DNA of 64,000 bases from Dichotomicrobium thermohalophilum (GTDB lineage: Bacteria; Pseudomonadota; Alphaproteobacteria; Rhizobiales; Rhodomicrobiaceae): the NCBI RefSeq assembly GCF_003550175.1, contig NZ_QXDF01000001.1:1884501-1948500 (forward strand), given 5' to 3'. The position numbers and the translations under genes are program-made. A model generated the notes under the pieces. The model did no database searches. It saw only the letters and a list, made by a program, of their open reading frames with translations, and was not told the origin of the DNA. Numbering within the stretch: position 1 is the stretch's first letter; each line of letters opens with the position of its first letter. Shown in pieces: positions 44,861 through 60,789 of the stretch.

Positions 44861-45781
44861 TCAACCACCGCTCTGCTTGCGGTGGACCAGAGCGCGCGCC
44901 TGCACGACCGCGTCAGGCCCGTTCACGGCTGTTGCGTCGGCGCCCACGCTCTGGATCAGGTCCGGGTGTTCAAGAAAGAACGGTCCGCCAACCATAACGC
45001 CGATCGACCCGTTGCGCGACTGGCGGCGGATATCGCCGATGCAATTCGATAGGTTTTGGTATAACGCCTCGTGGCTCAAGGACAAGCCCACAAGCGCATA
45101 CCAGTTGTCCTGCACCATCTTTACAAGGTCTTCGGCCGATTGCGCGGGATGGTGTTCAACGCGCCACCCTCCACTGCGCATGAATTCCTCGACCATGCTG
45201 ATGCCGAAGGTGTGCTGCTCACCGGGGGCGGGCATGACAAGCGCCTGGCGCAGCGGCGCGTTCACCTCGCCGTCGACCGTGGCTGCCGGGCTATACTTGC
45301 GCAAAAGCTGCTGCAGCATACTCAGCCCGATCGTCACCTGCGTAAAGTCGCAATAATCCTTGTCCCAGTATTCCCCGAGCATCCGGGCCGTCGGAGCCAT
45401 CAACTCGAGAAAAATCTGGTCGAGCGCGGCGCCTTCCGCGCGACGCGCCTCTATGTAGGCGGCCGCCAATGCAAAATCGTTCTGGAGAACGAGTTGCGTG
45501 AAGTCCTCGACATTGCCCGACTTGAGTTGCGGCTCGCCCTTCAGGGGGGCCAGCCCCCATTCCGGCGATATCCGGTGGGCCAACATCAACCGGGGAATGA
45601 CCTCGGACTCGATTGTGCGGCTTAACTGTTCAGACACTTCGTTTTCGCTCGCTGGTCGCCGCGCGGTAATCGGCGTGCGGCTGTCGTTGTCATCTCCCGC
45701 ATCGATCTCGTAGTCGGCGTCTCCCCCTAGGTCTTGTTGGTCCGGGGCGGCGTCGGCTTGCGGTATCCTCGTGACTGGCAT
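44861..45781 (-). CDS. aerR: B12-binding antirepressor AerR
   Basis: 306 aa. The helical cap contains LDQIFLELMAPTARMLGEYWDKDYCDFTQVTIGL (in part) and is followed by a cobalamin-binding Rossmann domain with GEQHTFGISMVEEF, where H190 corresponds to the B12 ligand His of Rhodobacter capsulatus AerR. GPFFLEHPDLIQSVGADA follows. With light, B12-AerR relieves PpsR/CrtJ repression. The ATG at 45781 follows GGGAGG. Its stop overlaps the upstream ppsR starts. An acidic N-terminal tail of about 45 residues is unusual in length. Confidence 0.92.
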   Translation of the reverse strand: MPVTRIPQADAAPDQQDLGGDADYEIDAGDDNDSRTPITARRPASENEVSEQLSRTIESEVIPRLMLAHRISPEWGLAPLKGEPQLKSGNVEDFTQLVLQNDFALAAAYIEARRAEGAALDQIFLELMAPTARMLGEYWDKDYCDFTQVTIGLSMLQQLLRKYSPAATVDGEVNAPLRQALVMPAPGEQHTFGISMVEEFMRSGGWRVEHHPAQSAEDLVKMVQDNWYALVGLSLSHEALYQNLSNCIGDIRRQSRNGSIGVMVGGPFFLEHPDLIQSVGADATAVNGPDAVVQARALVHRKQSGG

Positions 45782-46047
45782 GTGACGCTTCCTCCCTTTT
45801 CGATGCTTCCGGCGCTTCACACCGGAGACATCGCGGCCGCTCGTGGTTACGAAAGACCGCATTGTCAAGGTACATCGACGCCCCTGCCATTGGGAAGAGT
45901 TGTCTCAAATTTTCGTCTTAAATAGCGCCTCCCCAATCCTGTATCACATAAGAATATTTGCATCTCTATTTAAAGCTCTCCGACGAACGCCAGCCCTCGT
46001 CAGTGCTTCTCACGGTGCAGATCGATTAAGACACAACTCGGCTCGAA

Positions 46048-46128
46048 TGTAAAGCACGCTTTACGTCAAGAATGGTTGACTCATGCGCTCGACCCGCCTT
46101 ACAGTGAGAGTGTCAACCGAACTTCACA
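46048..46128 (+). promoter_or_regulatory. bchF promoter with PpsR-type boxes
   Basis: TTGACT (46076) and TACAGT (46100) form -35 and -10 boxes 18 bp apart. TGTCAACCGAACTTCACA (46111-46128) is a perfect TGT-N12-ACA PpsR box 12 nt before the bchF ATG. TGTAAAGCACGCTTTACG (46048-46065) is one mismatch off. GTCAA-N6-TTGAC (46065-46080) overlaps the -35. The whole aerR-bchF gap (45782-46140, 359 bp) holds no gene; its middle, near 45950-45980, is AT-rich. Confidence 0.65.
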
Positions 46129-46140
46129 TAAGGTCAAGCG

Positions 46141-47960
<1,820 letters not shown>

Positions 47961-47966
47961 ACCGGA

Positions 47967-49503
47967 ATGCAACTGACCGTGTGGACATACGAAGGCCCGC
48001 CGCATGTCGGCGCCATGCGGATCGCCACCGCGCTGAAGGACGTGCATTACGTCCTCCATGCCCCGCAGGGCGATACCTACGCTGACTTGTTGTTCACGAT
48101 GATCGAGCGGCGCGACCATCGCCCGCCGGTGACCTATACGACTTTTCAGGCGCGCGACCTCGGCAAGGACACCGCCGAGATTTTCCGCGACGCCATGCTC
48201 GCCTCATATGAACGGTTCAAGCCGAACGCGATGTTGGTCGGCGCGTCCTGCACGGCGGAGCTTATCCAGGACGACCCGGCCGGGCTCGCCGCTGCCTCCG
48301 GCATCCCGGTGCCGATCGTGCCGCTCGAGCTGCCGTCCTACCAGAAGAAAGAGAACTGGGGCGCGGCGGAGACCTTCTATCAGTTGGTCCGTAAGCTGGT
48401 CCGCCCGGCCGAGGAGGCCGCGCCGCGCGAGGAAGGCGTACGGCCGCGTTGCAACCTGCTGGGGCCGACAGCACTTGGCTTCCGGCACCGCGACGATGTG
48501 CGCGAGATTACCTACCTGCTCGACAAGCTCGGCATCGACGTGAATGTCTGCGCGCCGCTGAACGCGACGGCGGAAGACATCGCCCGGCTTGGCGAGGCGG
48601 ACTTCAACGTGGTCATGTATCCCGAGATCGCGGACACGACCGCCCGCTGGCTGGAGCGCAACTTCAAGCAGCCGCGCACGACGATCGTGCCGATCGGCGT
48701 GGGCGCCACGCGCGACTTCATCCACGAAGTGGCGGAACTGGCAGGCATTGATCCGGCCGCCGCGCTTAAAGAACTAGAGTGCCGCCTGCCATGGTACTCG
48801 CGCTCGATCGACTCGAACTACCTGACGGGCAAGCGCGTCTTCATCTTCGCCGACGCCACCCACGCCCTCGCCGCCGCGCGCATCGCCTCGGAAGAACTCG
48901 GTTACGAAGTCGTGGGGCTTGGCACCTACAGCCGGGAATTCGCGCGCGATGTCCGCGCCAAGGCGAAGGACCTCGGCATCGAGGCGCTCATCACCGACGA
49001 CTACCTCGAAGTCGAGCAGCAGGTGCAAGACCTGCAGCCCGAGCTTGTGCTGGGCACGCAAATGGAGCGGCACATCGCCAAGCGCCTCGGCATCGCCTGC
49101 GCCGTGATCTCCGCCCCGGTTCACGTACAGGACTATCCCGCGCGCACCTCCCCGCAGATGGGCTTTGAAGGCGCGAACGTCATCTTCGACGACTGGGTCC
49201 ATCCGCTGATGATGGGCCTGGAAGAGCACCTGCTCGGGATGTTCCGCGAGGACTTCGAGTTCAACGACGACGCTGTTCCCTCGCACCTGGCCATGCATGG
49301 CGAAACCGGCCCGCGCGTTCAGGCGCAGCCCGAAAAGCCAGACGCTGCGGCGGCTGACGACAAGGCCCCCATCATCTGGGAGCCGGATGCCGAGAAAGAG
49401 CTTCGAAAGATTCCGTTCTTCGTTCGCGGCAAGGCCAAGCGAAATGCCGAAGCCTTCGCTGCGGAAAAAGGTCTGTCACAGATAACCGTCGAGACACTTT
49501 ACG

Positions 49504-49529
<26 letters not shown>
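47967..49529 (+). CDS. bchB: Light-independent protochlorophyllide reductase subunit B
   Basis: 520 aa. D36 in [11 protein letters not shown] is the unusual aspartate ligand of the NB-cluster, and C95 in VGASCTAEL also belongs to the cluster region. The C-terminal DUF-type domain [25 protein letters not shown] is the BchB-specific tail (quoted in part as family feature). The gene overlaps bchH by 26 nt. Confidence 0.95.
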
Positions 49530-54174
<4,645 letters not shown>

Positions 54175-54175
<1 letters not shown>

Positions 54176-54879
54176 TGCCGACCTCGACCTACTTCGCGCG
54201 GCGCGGCCGCCTCAGTGAATATTTCGACAAGACAGCCGTCGAGGCGTGGGCGCGGCTGACGACCGATGCGCCCGTGAGCCGGATCCGCGCCACCGTCCGC
54301 GCCGGGCGTGACCGAATGCGCCAAACGCTTTTGGACTGGCTGCCCCCCGATCTTCACGGTCTGCGGGTGCTGGATGCCGGTTGCGGCACCGGGGCGCTGT
54401 CGGTCGCGGCGGCGGAGCGCGGCGCGGAGGTGGTTGCGGTCGATCTGTCCGCTTCACTTATCGAACTTGCCCGCGAGCGCTCGCCTGAGAGTTTCCCGCG
54501 CGGCGGGCGGATCGATTTTCAGGTTGGCGACTTCATTGATCCGGCGCTCGGCCTGTTCGACTACGCGGTCGCGATGGATTCGCTTATCCACTATCACGGC
54601 AAGGACATCTCCCGCGCCCTCGCCCAGCTCGCCGGGCGCACCGAGCGCGGAATCCTCATGACCTTCGCCCCGCGGACACCGGCCCTCGCGACGATGCACG
54701 CAGTAGGCAAGGTGTTCCCGCGTTCGGACCGGGCGCCTGCCATCGAGCCGATTAGCCACGGCAAGCTCACCCGCTTGCTCGCCACCGAGCCCGATCTGGC
54801 GGACTGGCAGTTGGGGCGCACCTCCCGCATCGCCAGCGGTTTCTACACCTCTCAGGCGCTGGAGTTGACCCGGCAATGA
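54175..54879 (+). CDS. bchM: Magnesium protoporphyrin IX O-methyltransferase
   Basis: 234 aa. The SAM-binding motif is LDAGCGTGAL, with VVAVDLSASLIELARER next. FDYAVAMDSLIHY is the family block. It methylates the ring C propionate of Mg-protoporphyrin IX. Its ATG shares one base with the bchL stop (TAATG). Confidence 0.94.
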
Positions 54880-56309
54880 AGCGGCTGAACCAGACATTCG
54901 TCCAGCAGTGGCGCGAGCTCAGTCCGCAGTTCCTCCCGTTTGCGGACGCGGCCACGCCCGACCTGCCCCTGGGGCGGCTGCTGCGGCTGTCTCTGTTTCA
55001 GGTTTCCGTCGGCATGGCCATCGTGCTGCTGACCGGCACGCTGAACCGCGTCATGATCGTCGAGTTGGGCGTGCCGGCCTGGCTGGTGGCGCTGATGGTC
55101 GCGATCCCGCTCGTATTCGCGCCGCTGCGCGCCTTCATCGGCTACAAGTCGGACACGCATCGCTCGTTCCTCGGCTGGCGCCGGGTGCCATACATCTGGT
55201 TCGGCAGCCTGATGCAGTTCGGCGGGCTGGCAATCATGCCCTTCGCGCTGCTGATCCTGTCGGGCGACACGACCGGGCCGCTGTGGATCGGGCACGCTTC
55301 CGCCGCGCTGGCCTTCCTGCTGGTCGGCGCGGGCCTGCACACCACGCAGACCGCCGGGCTGGCGCTGGCAACCGATCTGGCGACAGAGGAGACGCGTCCG
55401 CGCGTGGTTGCCCTGCTCTATGTCATGCTGCTGGTCGGCATGTTCGCCAGCGCCGTGGTCTTCGGCCTGCTCTTGTCCGACTTCACCCAGCTCAAGCTGA
55501 TACAGGCGGTGCAAGGCGCGGCCGTGGTCACGATGGTGCTGAACCTCATTGCGCTATGGAAGCAGGAAAGCCGCGACCCGGCGAAGACCGCGCATGACCG
55601 GCCGCGCCCGACCTTCAGCGAGACCTGGCGCAGCTTCACCCAAGGCGGACGTTCCGGACGGGTATTCCTCGGGGTGGGGCTGGGCACGGCGGCTTTCGCG
55701 ATGCAGGACGTGCTGCTGGAGCCCTATGGCGGCGAGGTGCTGGGCCTGTCGGTGGCGGCAACGACGGCGCTGACCGCTATCCTCGCTGGTGGGATGCTGG
55801 CCGGTCTCGCCTATGCGGCGCGCGCGCTCGGCCGTGGTTCCGATCCCTTCCGGCTGGCCGGGATGAGCGCGGTTGTGGGAATCGCCGCCTTCTCGGCCGT
55901 GATTTTCGCCGGGCCACTCGAATCCGCCACCTTGTTCCGCGTCGGCTCTGCGCTGATCGGCTTCGGCGGCGGGCTGTTCGCGGTCAGCACGCTGATCGCC
56001 GTAATGGACATGGCCGAAGGCGACAATGGCGGGCTGGCGCTAGGCATCTGGGGCGCGGTGCAGGCGACAGCTGGCGGCGGCGCGATCGCGCTCGGCGGGC
56101 TGCTGCGAGACGGCGTCTCGGCGTTGGCCACGAGCCAGGCCCTCGGGCCGGGTCTGGCAAGCAGTTATATCGGCTACAGCTTCGTCTATCACCTCGAAAT
56201 TCTATTCCTTTTCGCGACGCTGGCCGTGATCGGGCCGCTCGTGCGGCGGACCGGCGTGCGCGCAAGGAGTCGCAAGTCGCAATTCGGTCTCGCTGAGTTT
56301 CCCGGCTAG
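54876..56309 (+). CDS. lhaA: PucC-family light-harvesting 1 assembly protein LhaA
   Basis: 477 aa with 12 membrane helices. FQVSVGMAIVLLTGTLNRVM and HRSFLGWRRVPYIW are hallmarks of LhaA, and position before puhA is the classic one. It helps insert LH1 polypeptides or pigments around the reaction centre. The start overlaps bchM by 4 nt. Confidence 0.94.
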   Translation: MKRLNQTFVQQWRELSPQFLPFADAATPDLPLGRLLRLSLFQVSVGMAIVLLTGTLNRVMIVELGVPAWLVALMVAIPLVFAPLRAFIGYKSDTHRSFLGWRRVPYIWFGSLMQFGGLAIMPFALLILSGDTTGPLWIGHASAALAFLLVGAGLHTTQTAGLALATDLATEETRPRVVALLYVMLLVGMFASAVVFGLLLSDFTQLKLIQAVQGAAVVTMVLNLIALWKQESRDPAKTAHDRPRPTFSETWRSFTQGGRSGRVFLGVGLGTAAFAMQDVLLEPYGGEVLGLSVAATTALTAILAGGMLAGLAYAARALGRGSDPFRLAGMSAVVGIAAFSAVIFAGPLESATLFRVGSALIGFGGGLFAVSTLIAVMDMAEGDNGGLALGIWGAVQATAGGGAIALGGLLRDGVSALATSQALGPGLASSYIGYSFVYHLEILFLFATLAVIGPLVRRTGVRARSRKSQFGLAEFPG

Positions 56310-56333
56310 CGAGCTTACTACGGAGGCAGTGCC

Positions 56334-57170
56334 ATGGACGTCATTGGAGATATAACAAGTCACATCGATGTGGCCCAGGTTGTGCTCTATGCATTCTGGA
56401 TCTTCTTCGCGGGGTTGATCTTCTACCTGCGCCGCGAGGACCGCAGGGAAGGTTACCCCCTTGAATCAGAGGTCACGGGGGAAACCGACACTCGCGTGGG
56501 CGGCATCTGGGTGCCTGAGCCAAAGGTGTTTCTGCTGCCTCATGGCGGCACCGCGATGGCCCCGAGCGACCGCCGCGATCCGGAACCCAAGAACATGGAG
56601 CCGGTGGAGCCCTGGTCCGGCGCGCCGTTCCAGCCAACCGGCAACCCGATGCTCGACGGCGTCGGCCCGGCCTCCTACGCGCACCGCGCGGATGTGCCTG
56701 AGCGCATGGAGGACGGCTCCGCGACGATCGTGCCCCTGCGCGTCGCCACGGACTTCACCATCGCCGAGGAAGACCCCGATCCGCGCGGCATGGAAGTCGT
56801 CGGTGCGGATCGCAAGGTCGCGGGCACCGTGAAGGATGTCTGGGTCGACCGTGCCGAGCAGATTATCCGCTATCTGGAGATCGAGGTGCCGGCCCGGCAA
56901 GCCGCGCAGCCTGCCGCCGGCGAGGACGAACAGTCGGGGGCCCCATCAACCATCACGGTGCTTGCACCGATGACGATGTCCGAGATCAAGGGCGGCAGCT
57001 TCAAGCCGCATTTCGTGAAGATCAACGCCTTGACCGCCGAGCAGTTCGCGGATGTCCCGAAGACCCAACATCCGGACCAGGTGACGCTGCTCGAAGAGGA
57101 CAAGATCGTTGGATATTACGGCGGCGGCACCCTTTATGCCATGCCGCGGCGTTTGGAGCCGATGCTATGA
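56334..57170 (+). CDS. puhA: Photosynthetic reaction centre H subunit
   Basis: 278 aa. One membrane helix (about residues 14-31) is followed by YLRREDRREGYPLE and the cytoplasmic barrel with GGIWVPEPKVFLLPHGG. VDRAEQIIRYLEIEV corresponds to the proton-uptake region. It is about 18 residues longer than the Rhodobacter protein because of a Pro/Ala/Gly insert at 187-206. ACGGAGG precedes the ATG. puhB overlaps its stop by 4 nt. Confidence 0.96.
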   Translation: MDVIGDITSHIDVAQVVLYAFWIFFAGLIFYLRREDRREGYPLESEVTGETDTRVGGIWVPEPKVFLLPHGGTAMAPSDRRDPEPKNMEPVEPWSGAPFQPTGNPMLDGVGPASYAHRADVPERMEDGSATIVPLRVATDFTIAEEDPDPRGMEVVGADRKVAGTVKDVWVDRAEQIIRYLEIEVPARQAAQPAAGEDEQSGAPSTITVLAPMTMSEIKGGSFKPHFVKINALTAEQFADVPKTQHPDQVTLLEEDKIVGYYGGGTLYAMPRRLEPML

Positions 57171-57862
57171 GCAAGTACCAGAACAACCGTGTCCGTGGCC
57201 TGCCCGGCGAACTGCCGGAGGGCGAGCGGGTTCTCTGGCAGGGATCACCGGATTGGCGCGAGTTTGCCGTGCGGGTCTTCCACACGCGCTTCGTCGCCGG
57301 GTACTTCGGCCTCCTCTTCGCGTGGACCGTCTTCGCCTCCTTCTGGGAGGGCGGGACTCTCGCCTCGGGACTCTCCTCGGGCGTGTGGTCGCTTGTCGGC
57401 GGCGCGCTGGCGCTCGCCGTTCTCTATGGCCTTGCCTGGCTGTTCGCCCGCACGACGATCTACACGCTGACGAACAAGCGGATCGCCATGCACTACGGTG
57501 TGGCCCTGCCCATGACGATCAACATTCCGCTTCGCTGTGTGGATTCAGCGGGACTACGGGTCTATCCGCGCGGCACGGGCGACATTCCCTTCGCGCTGAA
57601 GGGACCCGACCGGTTCGCTTATCTGCATCTTTGGCCGAATGCGCGGCCATGGCGCTACGCCAAGGCCGAGCCAATGATGCGCGCGATCCCGGACGTGGAA
57701 GACGGCGCGCAGATCATTGCCCGCGCCCTGGTCGCGGCGCAGCAGGCCGAGGAGGCAAAGGAAACCGCGCCGGCGCTCAAGCAGGTGCGCACCGGCGCCA
57801 AGGCGCGCAAGACACGCAAACCGCAGCCCGCAGCGGCCCAACCGCTTCCGGCTGCTGAATAG
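57167..57862 (+). CDS. puhB: Photosynthetic complex assembly protein PuhB
   Basis: 231 aa. GEDxVLWQG-like start (EGERVLWQGSPDWREFA), two or three membrane helices, and a PH-like domain with TIYTLTNKRIAMHYGVALP define PuhB. It helps assemble the reaction centre. The basic Ala/Pro tail (residues 205-231) is likely disordered. Confidence 0.92.
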   Translation: MSKYQNNRVRGLPGELPEGERVLWQGSPDWREFAVRVFHTRFVAGYFGLLFAWTVFASFWEGGTLASGLSSGVWSLVGGALALAVLYGLAWLFARTTIYTLTNKRIAMHYGVALPMTINIPLRCVDSAGLRVYPRGTGDIPFALKGPDRFAYLHLWPNARPWRYAKAEPMMRAIPDVEDGAQIIARALVAAQQAEEAKETAPALKQVRTGAKARKTRKPQPAAAQPLPAAE

Positions 57863-57894
57863 GCATCAACCGCGAACCGAGGTCTGTAAGTCCG

Positions 57895-58353
57895 ATGAGC
57901 GAGAATTCGAACCATACAGGCGTCCCGCTGGCAGCTCTGATCGGTATCTTGCTCTTGATCGGCTTTGCCGTGGGAGCTGTGTTCACCGGGCAGGTGGCCG
58001 ATGTCGGCCGTGTCAGCATGCCGCCCAGCGCGGAAGTCGACCGGGTGAGCCTGCGCTTCGTCGACCGCCGGGACGGCGCAGTCGAGGTCTACAAGGCGGC
58101 AACGGACGAGAGGATCGCGGTTGTCGAGCCGGGAACGGGCGGCTTTATCCGGGGCGTGCTGCGCGGACTTGTGCGCGAGCGGAAGCTGAGCGGCGAAGTG
58201 ACGCGCACGCCGTTCATGTTGCGGCGCTGGGCCGACGGGCGGTTGACGCTGGAAGATCCTCAGACCGGAAGAGTCATTGATTTAGGGGCATTTGGCGTGA
58301 CAAACGCGGGGGCGTTTGCAAAATTAATGGTGTCTTCACAGTCCATGCAGTGA
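57895..58353 (+). CDS. puhC: Photosynthetic complex assembly protein PuhC
   Basis: 152 aa. One N-terminal membrane helix (about 12-33) and a soluble domain LRFVDRRDGAVEVYKAATDE, then GFIRGVLRGLVRERK, match PuhC, which organises LH1 around the reaction centre. The stop shares a base with the next gene's ATG. Confidence 0.92.
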   Translation: MSENSNHTGVPLAALIGILLLIGFAVGAVFTGQVADVGRVSMPPSAEVDRVSLRFVDRRDGAVEVYKAATDERIAVVEPGTGGFIRGVLRGLVRERKLSGEVTRTPFMLRRWADGRLTLEDPQTGRVIDLGAFGVTNAGAFAKLMVSSQSMQ

Positions 58354-58697
58354 TGGGTGTCAAGATGACCACACATGCGCCGCAAGCGCCCCTGCCCCAG
58401 ACAGGCTGGCTGAGACGCAAGAGGTTCGAATTGCCCTGTACCGTACGGGTCGACCACAAGTTCGAAAGCCTTCACGCGGAGGTGGATTTCGGCCAGGTCG
58501 TCGATATCCACCCGGGCGACGAGGTGATTGTTCACGGTGCGCCGATCTTCGTGCCCTACGGCGAAACGCATGAAGAAGAGCGCCGCGCCACAGTGGTGCG
58601 CGCCACATGGCCGGAGCGGCTCTGGACCCGCCTGACAGGTGATTTCGAGTTCATGGAACTCTGCGAATTCAGCTTCTCGGAAGAGAGGAGACTATAA
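58353..58697 (+). CDS. Conserved photosynthesis-cluster protein of unknown function
   Basis: 114 aa. The core [20 protein letters not shown], then [14 protein letters not shown] and [15 protein letters not shown], is soluble and beta-rich; [11 protein letters not shown] ends it. It recalls the small ORF found between puhC and acsF in several alphaproteobacterial clusters; no function is known to me. The ATG overlaps the puhC stop (TGATG); an ATG at 58365 is an alternative. acsF begins 2 nt after its stop. Confidence 0.75.
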   Translation: MGVKMTTHAPQAPLPQTGWLRRKRFELPCTVRVDHKFESLHAEVDFGQVVDIHPGDEVIVHGAPIFVPYGETHEEERRATVVRATWPERLWTRLTGDFEFMELCEFSFSEERRL

Positions 58698-58699
58698 AG

Positions 58700-59770
58700 A
58701 TGTCTGTTGCCGAGGAAACGCCCTACGTCCCGAACGAGACGACGCAGACGGCGCAGCAGAGCACGGTGCTCAGCCCGCGCTTCTACACCACGGACTTCGA
58801 CAAGCTCGACGCGACGGATGTCAGCAATGTTCGCGGGGAGTGGGACGAACTGATCGCAGAGATGCGCTCCGACCCGAACAAGAACCACTTCGTGCGCGGC
58901 GAGGAATGGGACAAGATTGACCTCGACGCTCTGCCCGAAGACCTGCGCAAGGAGTTTGTCGACTTTCTCGTGAGCTCGCTGACGGCCGAATTCTCTGGCT
59001 GCGTGCTTTATGCCGAGATGAAGAAACGCGGGACCAACAAGGATGTGTGCGAGCTGTTCAAGTACATGAGCCGCGACGAGGCCCGGCACGCCGGCTTCAT
59101 CAACGACGCGCTCAAGGACTTCAATATCGGCGTTGATCTCGGCTTCCTGACAAAGTCGAAGAAATACACGTTCTTCCAGCCGAAGTTCATCTTCTACGCG
59201 ACTTACCTGTCCGAGAAGATCGGGTATGCGCGCTACATCACCATCTACCGCCACCTGGAACGCAATCCTGACAAGCGCTTCCACCCGATCTTCAAGTGGT
59301 TCGAGAAATGGTGCAACGACGAGTTCCGCCACGGCGAGGCATTCGCGCTGCTGATGCGGGCCAACCCCCACGTGCTGCAGGGACTCAACAAGTTCTGGGT
59401 GAAGTTCTTTATCCTGGCCGTCTACGCGACGATGTATGTCCGGGACCACGCCCGTCCAGCGTTCCACCGCGCGCTCGATGTCGACCCGACCGAGTACGAC
59501 TATCAGGTTTTCCGCATCACCTCGGAAATCTCCAAGCAGGTCTTCCCGATGACGGTCGACATCGACAGTCCCGCCTTCCGGGCATCGATGGAACGTCTGC
59601 GCAAGATTTCCGACGGCATGTCGGCGGCAAAAGAGCGCGGCGGCATCCTCGGTCGATTGAAATGGCTTACCTATAGTGGTGCTGCGGCGCTTGCCTTTGC
59701 CCGGCTCTACCTGATTCCGGCCAAAAGCAATGAACTGCCGGCGCAAAGCCGCCTGGTGCCAAGCTGGTAA
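58700..59770 (+). CDS. acsF: Aerobic Mg-protoporphyrin IX monomethyl ester cyclase
   Basis: 356 aa, diiron oxygenase that forms ring E with O2. Diiron ligands lie in E97 region ([13 protein letters not shown]), E127/H130 (DEARHAGF) and E208/H211 (DEFRHGEAF). The anaerobic bchE is not in this window, so ring E formation seen here depends on oxygen. Confidence 0.96.
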   Translation: MSVAEETPYVPNETTQTAQQSTVLSPRFYTTDFDKLDATDVSNVRGEWDELIAEMRSDPNKNHFVRGEEWDKIDLDALPEDLRKEFVDFLVSSLTAEFSGCVLYAEMKKRGTNKDVCELFKYMSRDEARHAGFINDALKDFNIGVDLGFLTKSKKYTFFQPKFIFYATYLSEKIGYARYITIYRHLERNPDKRFHPIFKWFEKWCNDEFRHGEAFALLMRANPHVLQGLNKFWVKFFILAVYATMYVRDHARPAFHRALDVDPTEYDYQVFRITSEISKQVFPMTVDIDSPAFRASMERLRKISDGMSAAKERGGILGRLKWLTYSGAAALAFARLYLIPAKSNELPAQSRLVPSW

Positions 59771-59782
59771 GGCCTGCGCGCG

Positions 59783-60775
59783 ATGTTGGAATACGGTCTG
59801 GCGATCCTCTACGCTCTGTTCATCTGGTGGTTCAGCACCGGCCTCATCCTGTATCTGGACGGGCTGCCGCGCCGAACCTTCAGCTGGAGCATGGTCGTCA
59901 TGACCGTAATTGCGCTGGCTGCCCTTTACGGTCTATGGGTAAGTGGGACGGACAATTCGATGGGAGGAGCCTACCTCTCGTTCACCTGCGGACTATTAGT
60001 CTGGGCGTGGCACGAGCTGAGCTTCCTGACCGGGTACTTGACTGGGCCGCGCCGTACACCCTGCCCCAAGGTGGACAGCTTCTGGGCCCGCTTCCGCTAT
60101 GCCAGCGAGACGGTGATCCATCACGAGATCGCAATCGCTGCGACAGCGGGGCTTATGGCGATGCTCACCTGGGGCGCGAGCAACCAGATCGGCCTGTGGA
60201 CATTTGTCATATTGTGGCTCATGCGGCTCAGCGCAAAACTCAACATCTTCCTGGGTGTCGCGAACTTGGCTGAGGAATTTTTGCCGCCGCATCTGCGCTA
60301 TCTGGAGACCTATTTTCGTCGCCGACCGCTCAACCTGCTGTTTCCGGTCTCGGTGACAGTGTCCACGATCGTGACTGTCCTGATCCTTGAGCGGGGGCTG
60401 GCCGAGGGCGTGCCGGCCTGGGAAGCAGTAGGCGCCGTGTTCCTGGGAACGCTGCTCGCGTTGGCGGTGCTGGAGCACTGGTTCCTCGTTCTGCCTATCC
60501 AGGCGACGGCGCTTTGGCAGTGGGCGCTCGACGCGCAGCGCACCCGCCGGCGCAAGAATGCCTCCGTGGCGCCTGGCGAGGTCGAAGGGGATGATCTGTT
60601 TCAAGTCTTGCCGGTCTCGGCCGGCACAACAAAGCCGGCCAAAGGCATTGAGGAAGCGGCCGGCATTTCCTGGGGCACGCACAGCCCGCTGACGCGGATG
60701 CAGTCGTGGGATGTGCCCAACAACAAACCACAAGTGTTTCCTGGGCGTGGGTCTGCGCCGGGCTCGCTGGACTGA
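59783..60775 (+). CDS. puhE: Photosynthetic complex assembly protein PuhE
   Basis: 330 aa with about seven membrane helices (DUF3623). [37 protein letters not shown] and [20 protein letters not shown] are typical (each shown in part). Rhodobacter PuhE is about 274 aa; here a polar tail of about 55 residues follows the last helix. Position after acsF fits the cluster. Confidence 0.92.
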   Translation: MLEYGLAILYALFIWWFSTGLILYLDGLPRRTFSWSMVVMTVIALAALYGLWVSGTDNSMGGAYLSFTCGLLVWAWHELSFLTGYLTGPRRTPCPKVDSFWARFRYASETVIHHEIAIAATAGLMAMLTWGASNQIGLWTFVILWLMRLSAKLNIFLGVANLAEEFLPPHLRYLETYFRRRPLNLLFPVSVTVSTIVTVLILERGLAEGVPAWEAVGAVFLGTLLALAVLEHWFLVLPIQATALWQWALDAQRTRRRKNASVAPGEVEGDDLFQVLPVSAGTTKPAKGIEEAAGISWGTHSPLTRMQSWDVPNNKPQVFPGRGSAPGSLD

Positions 60776-60789
60776 AGTGGAGGAGAGCA

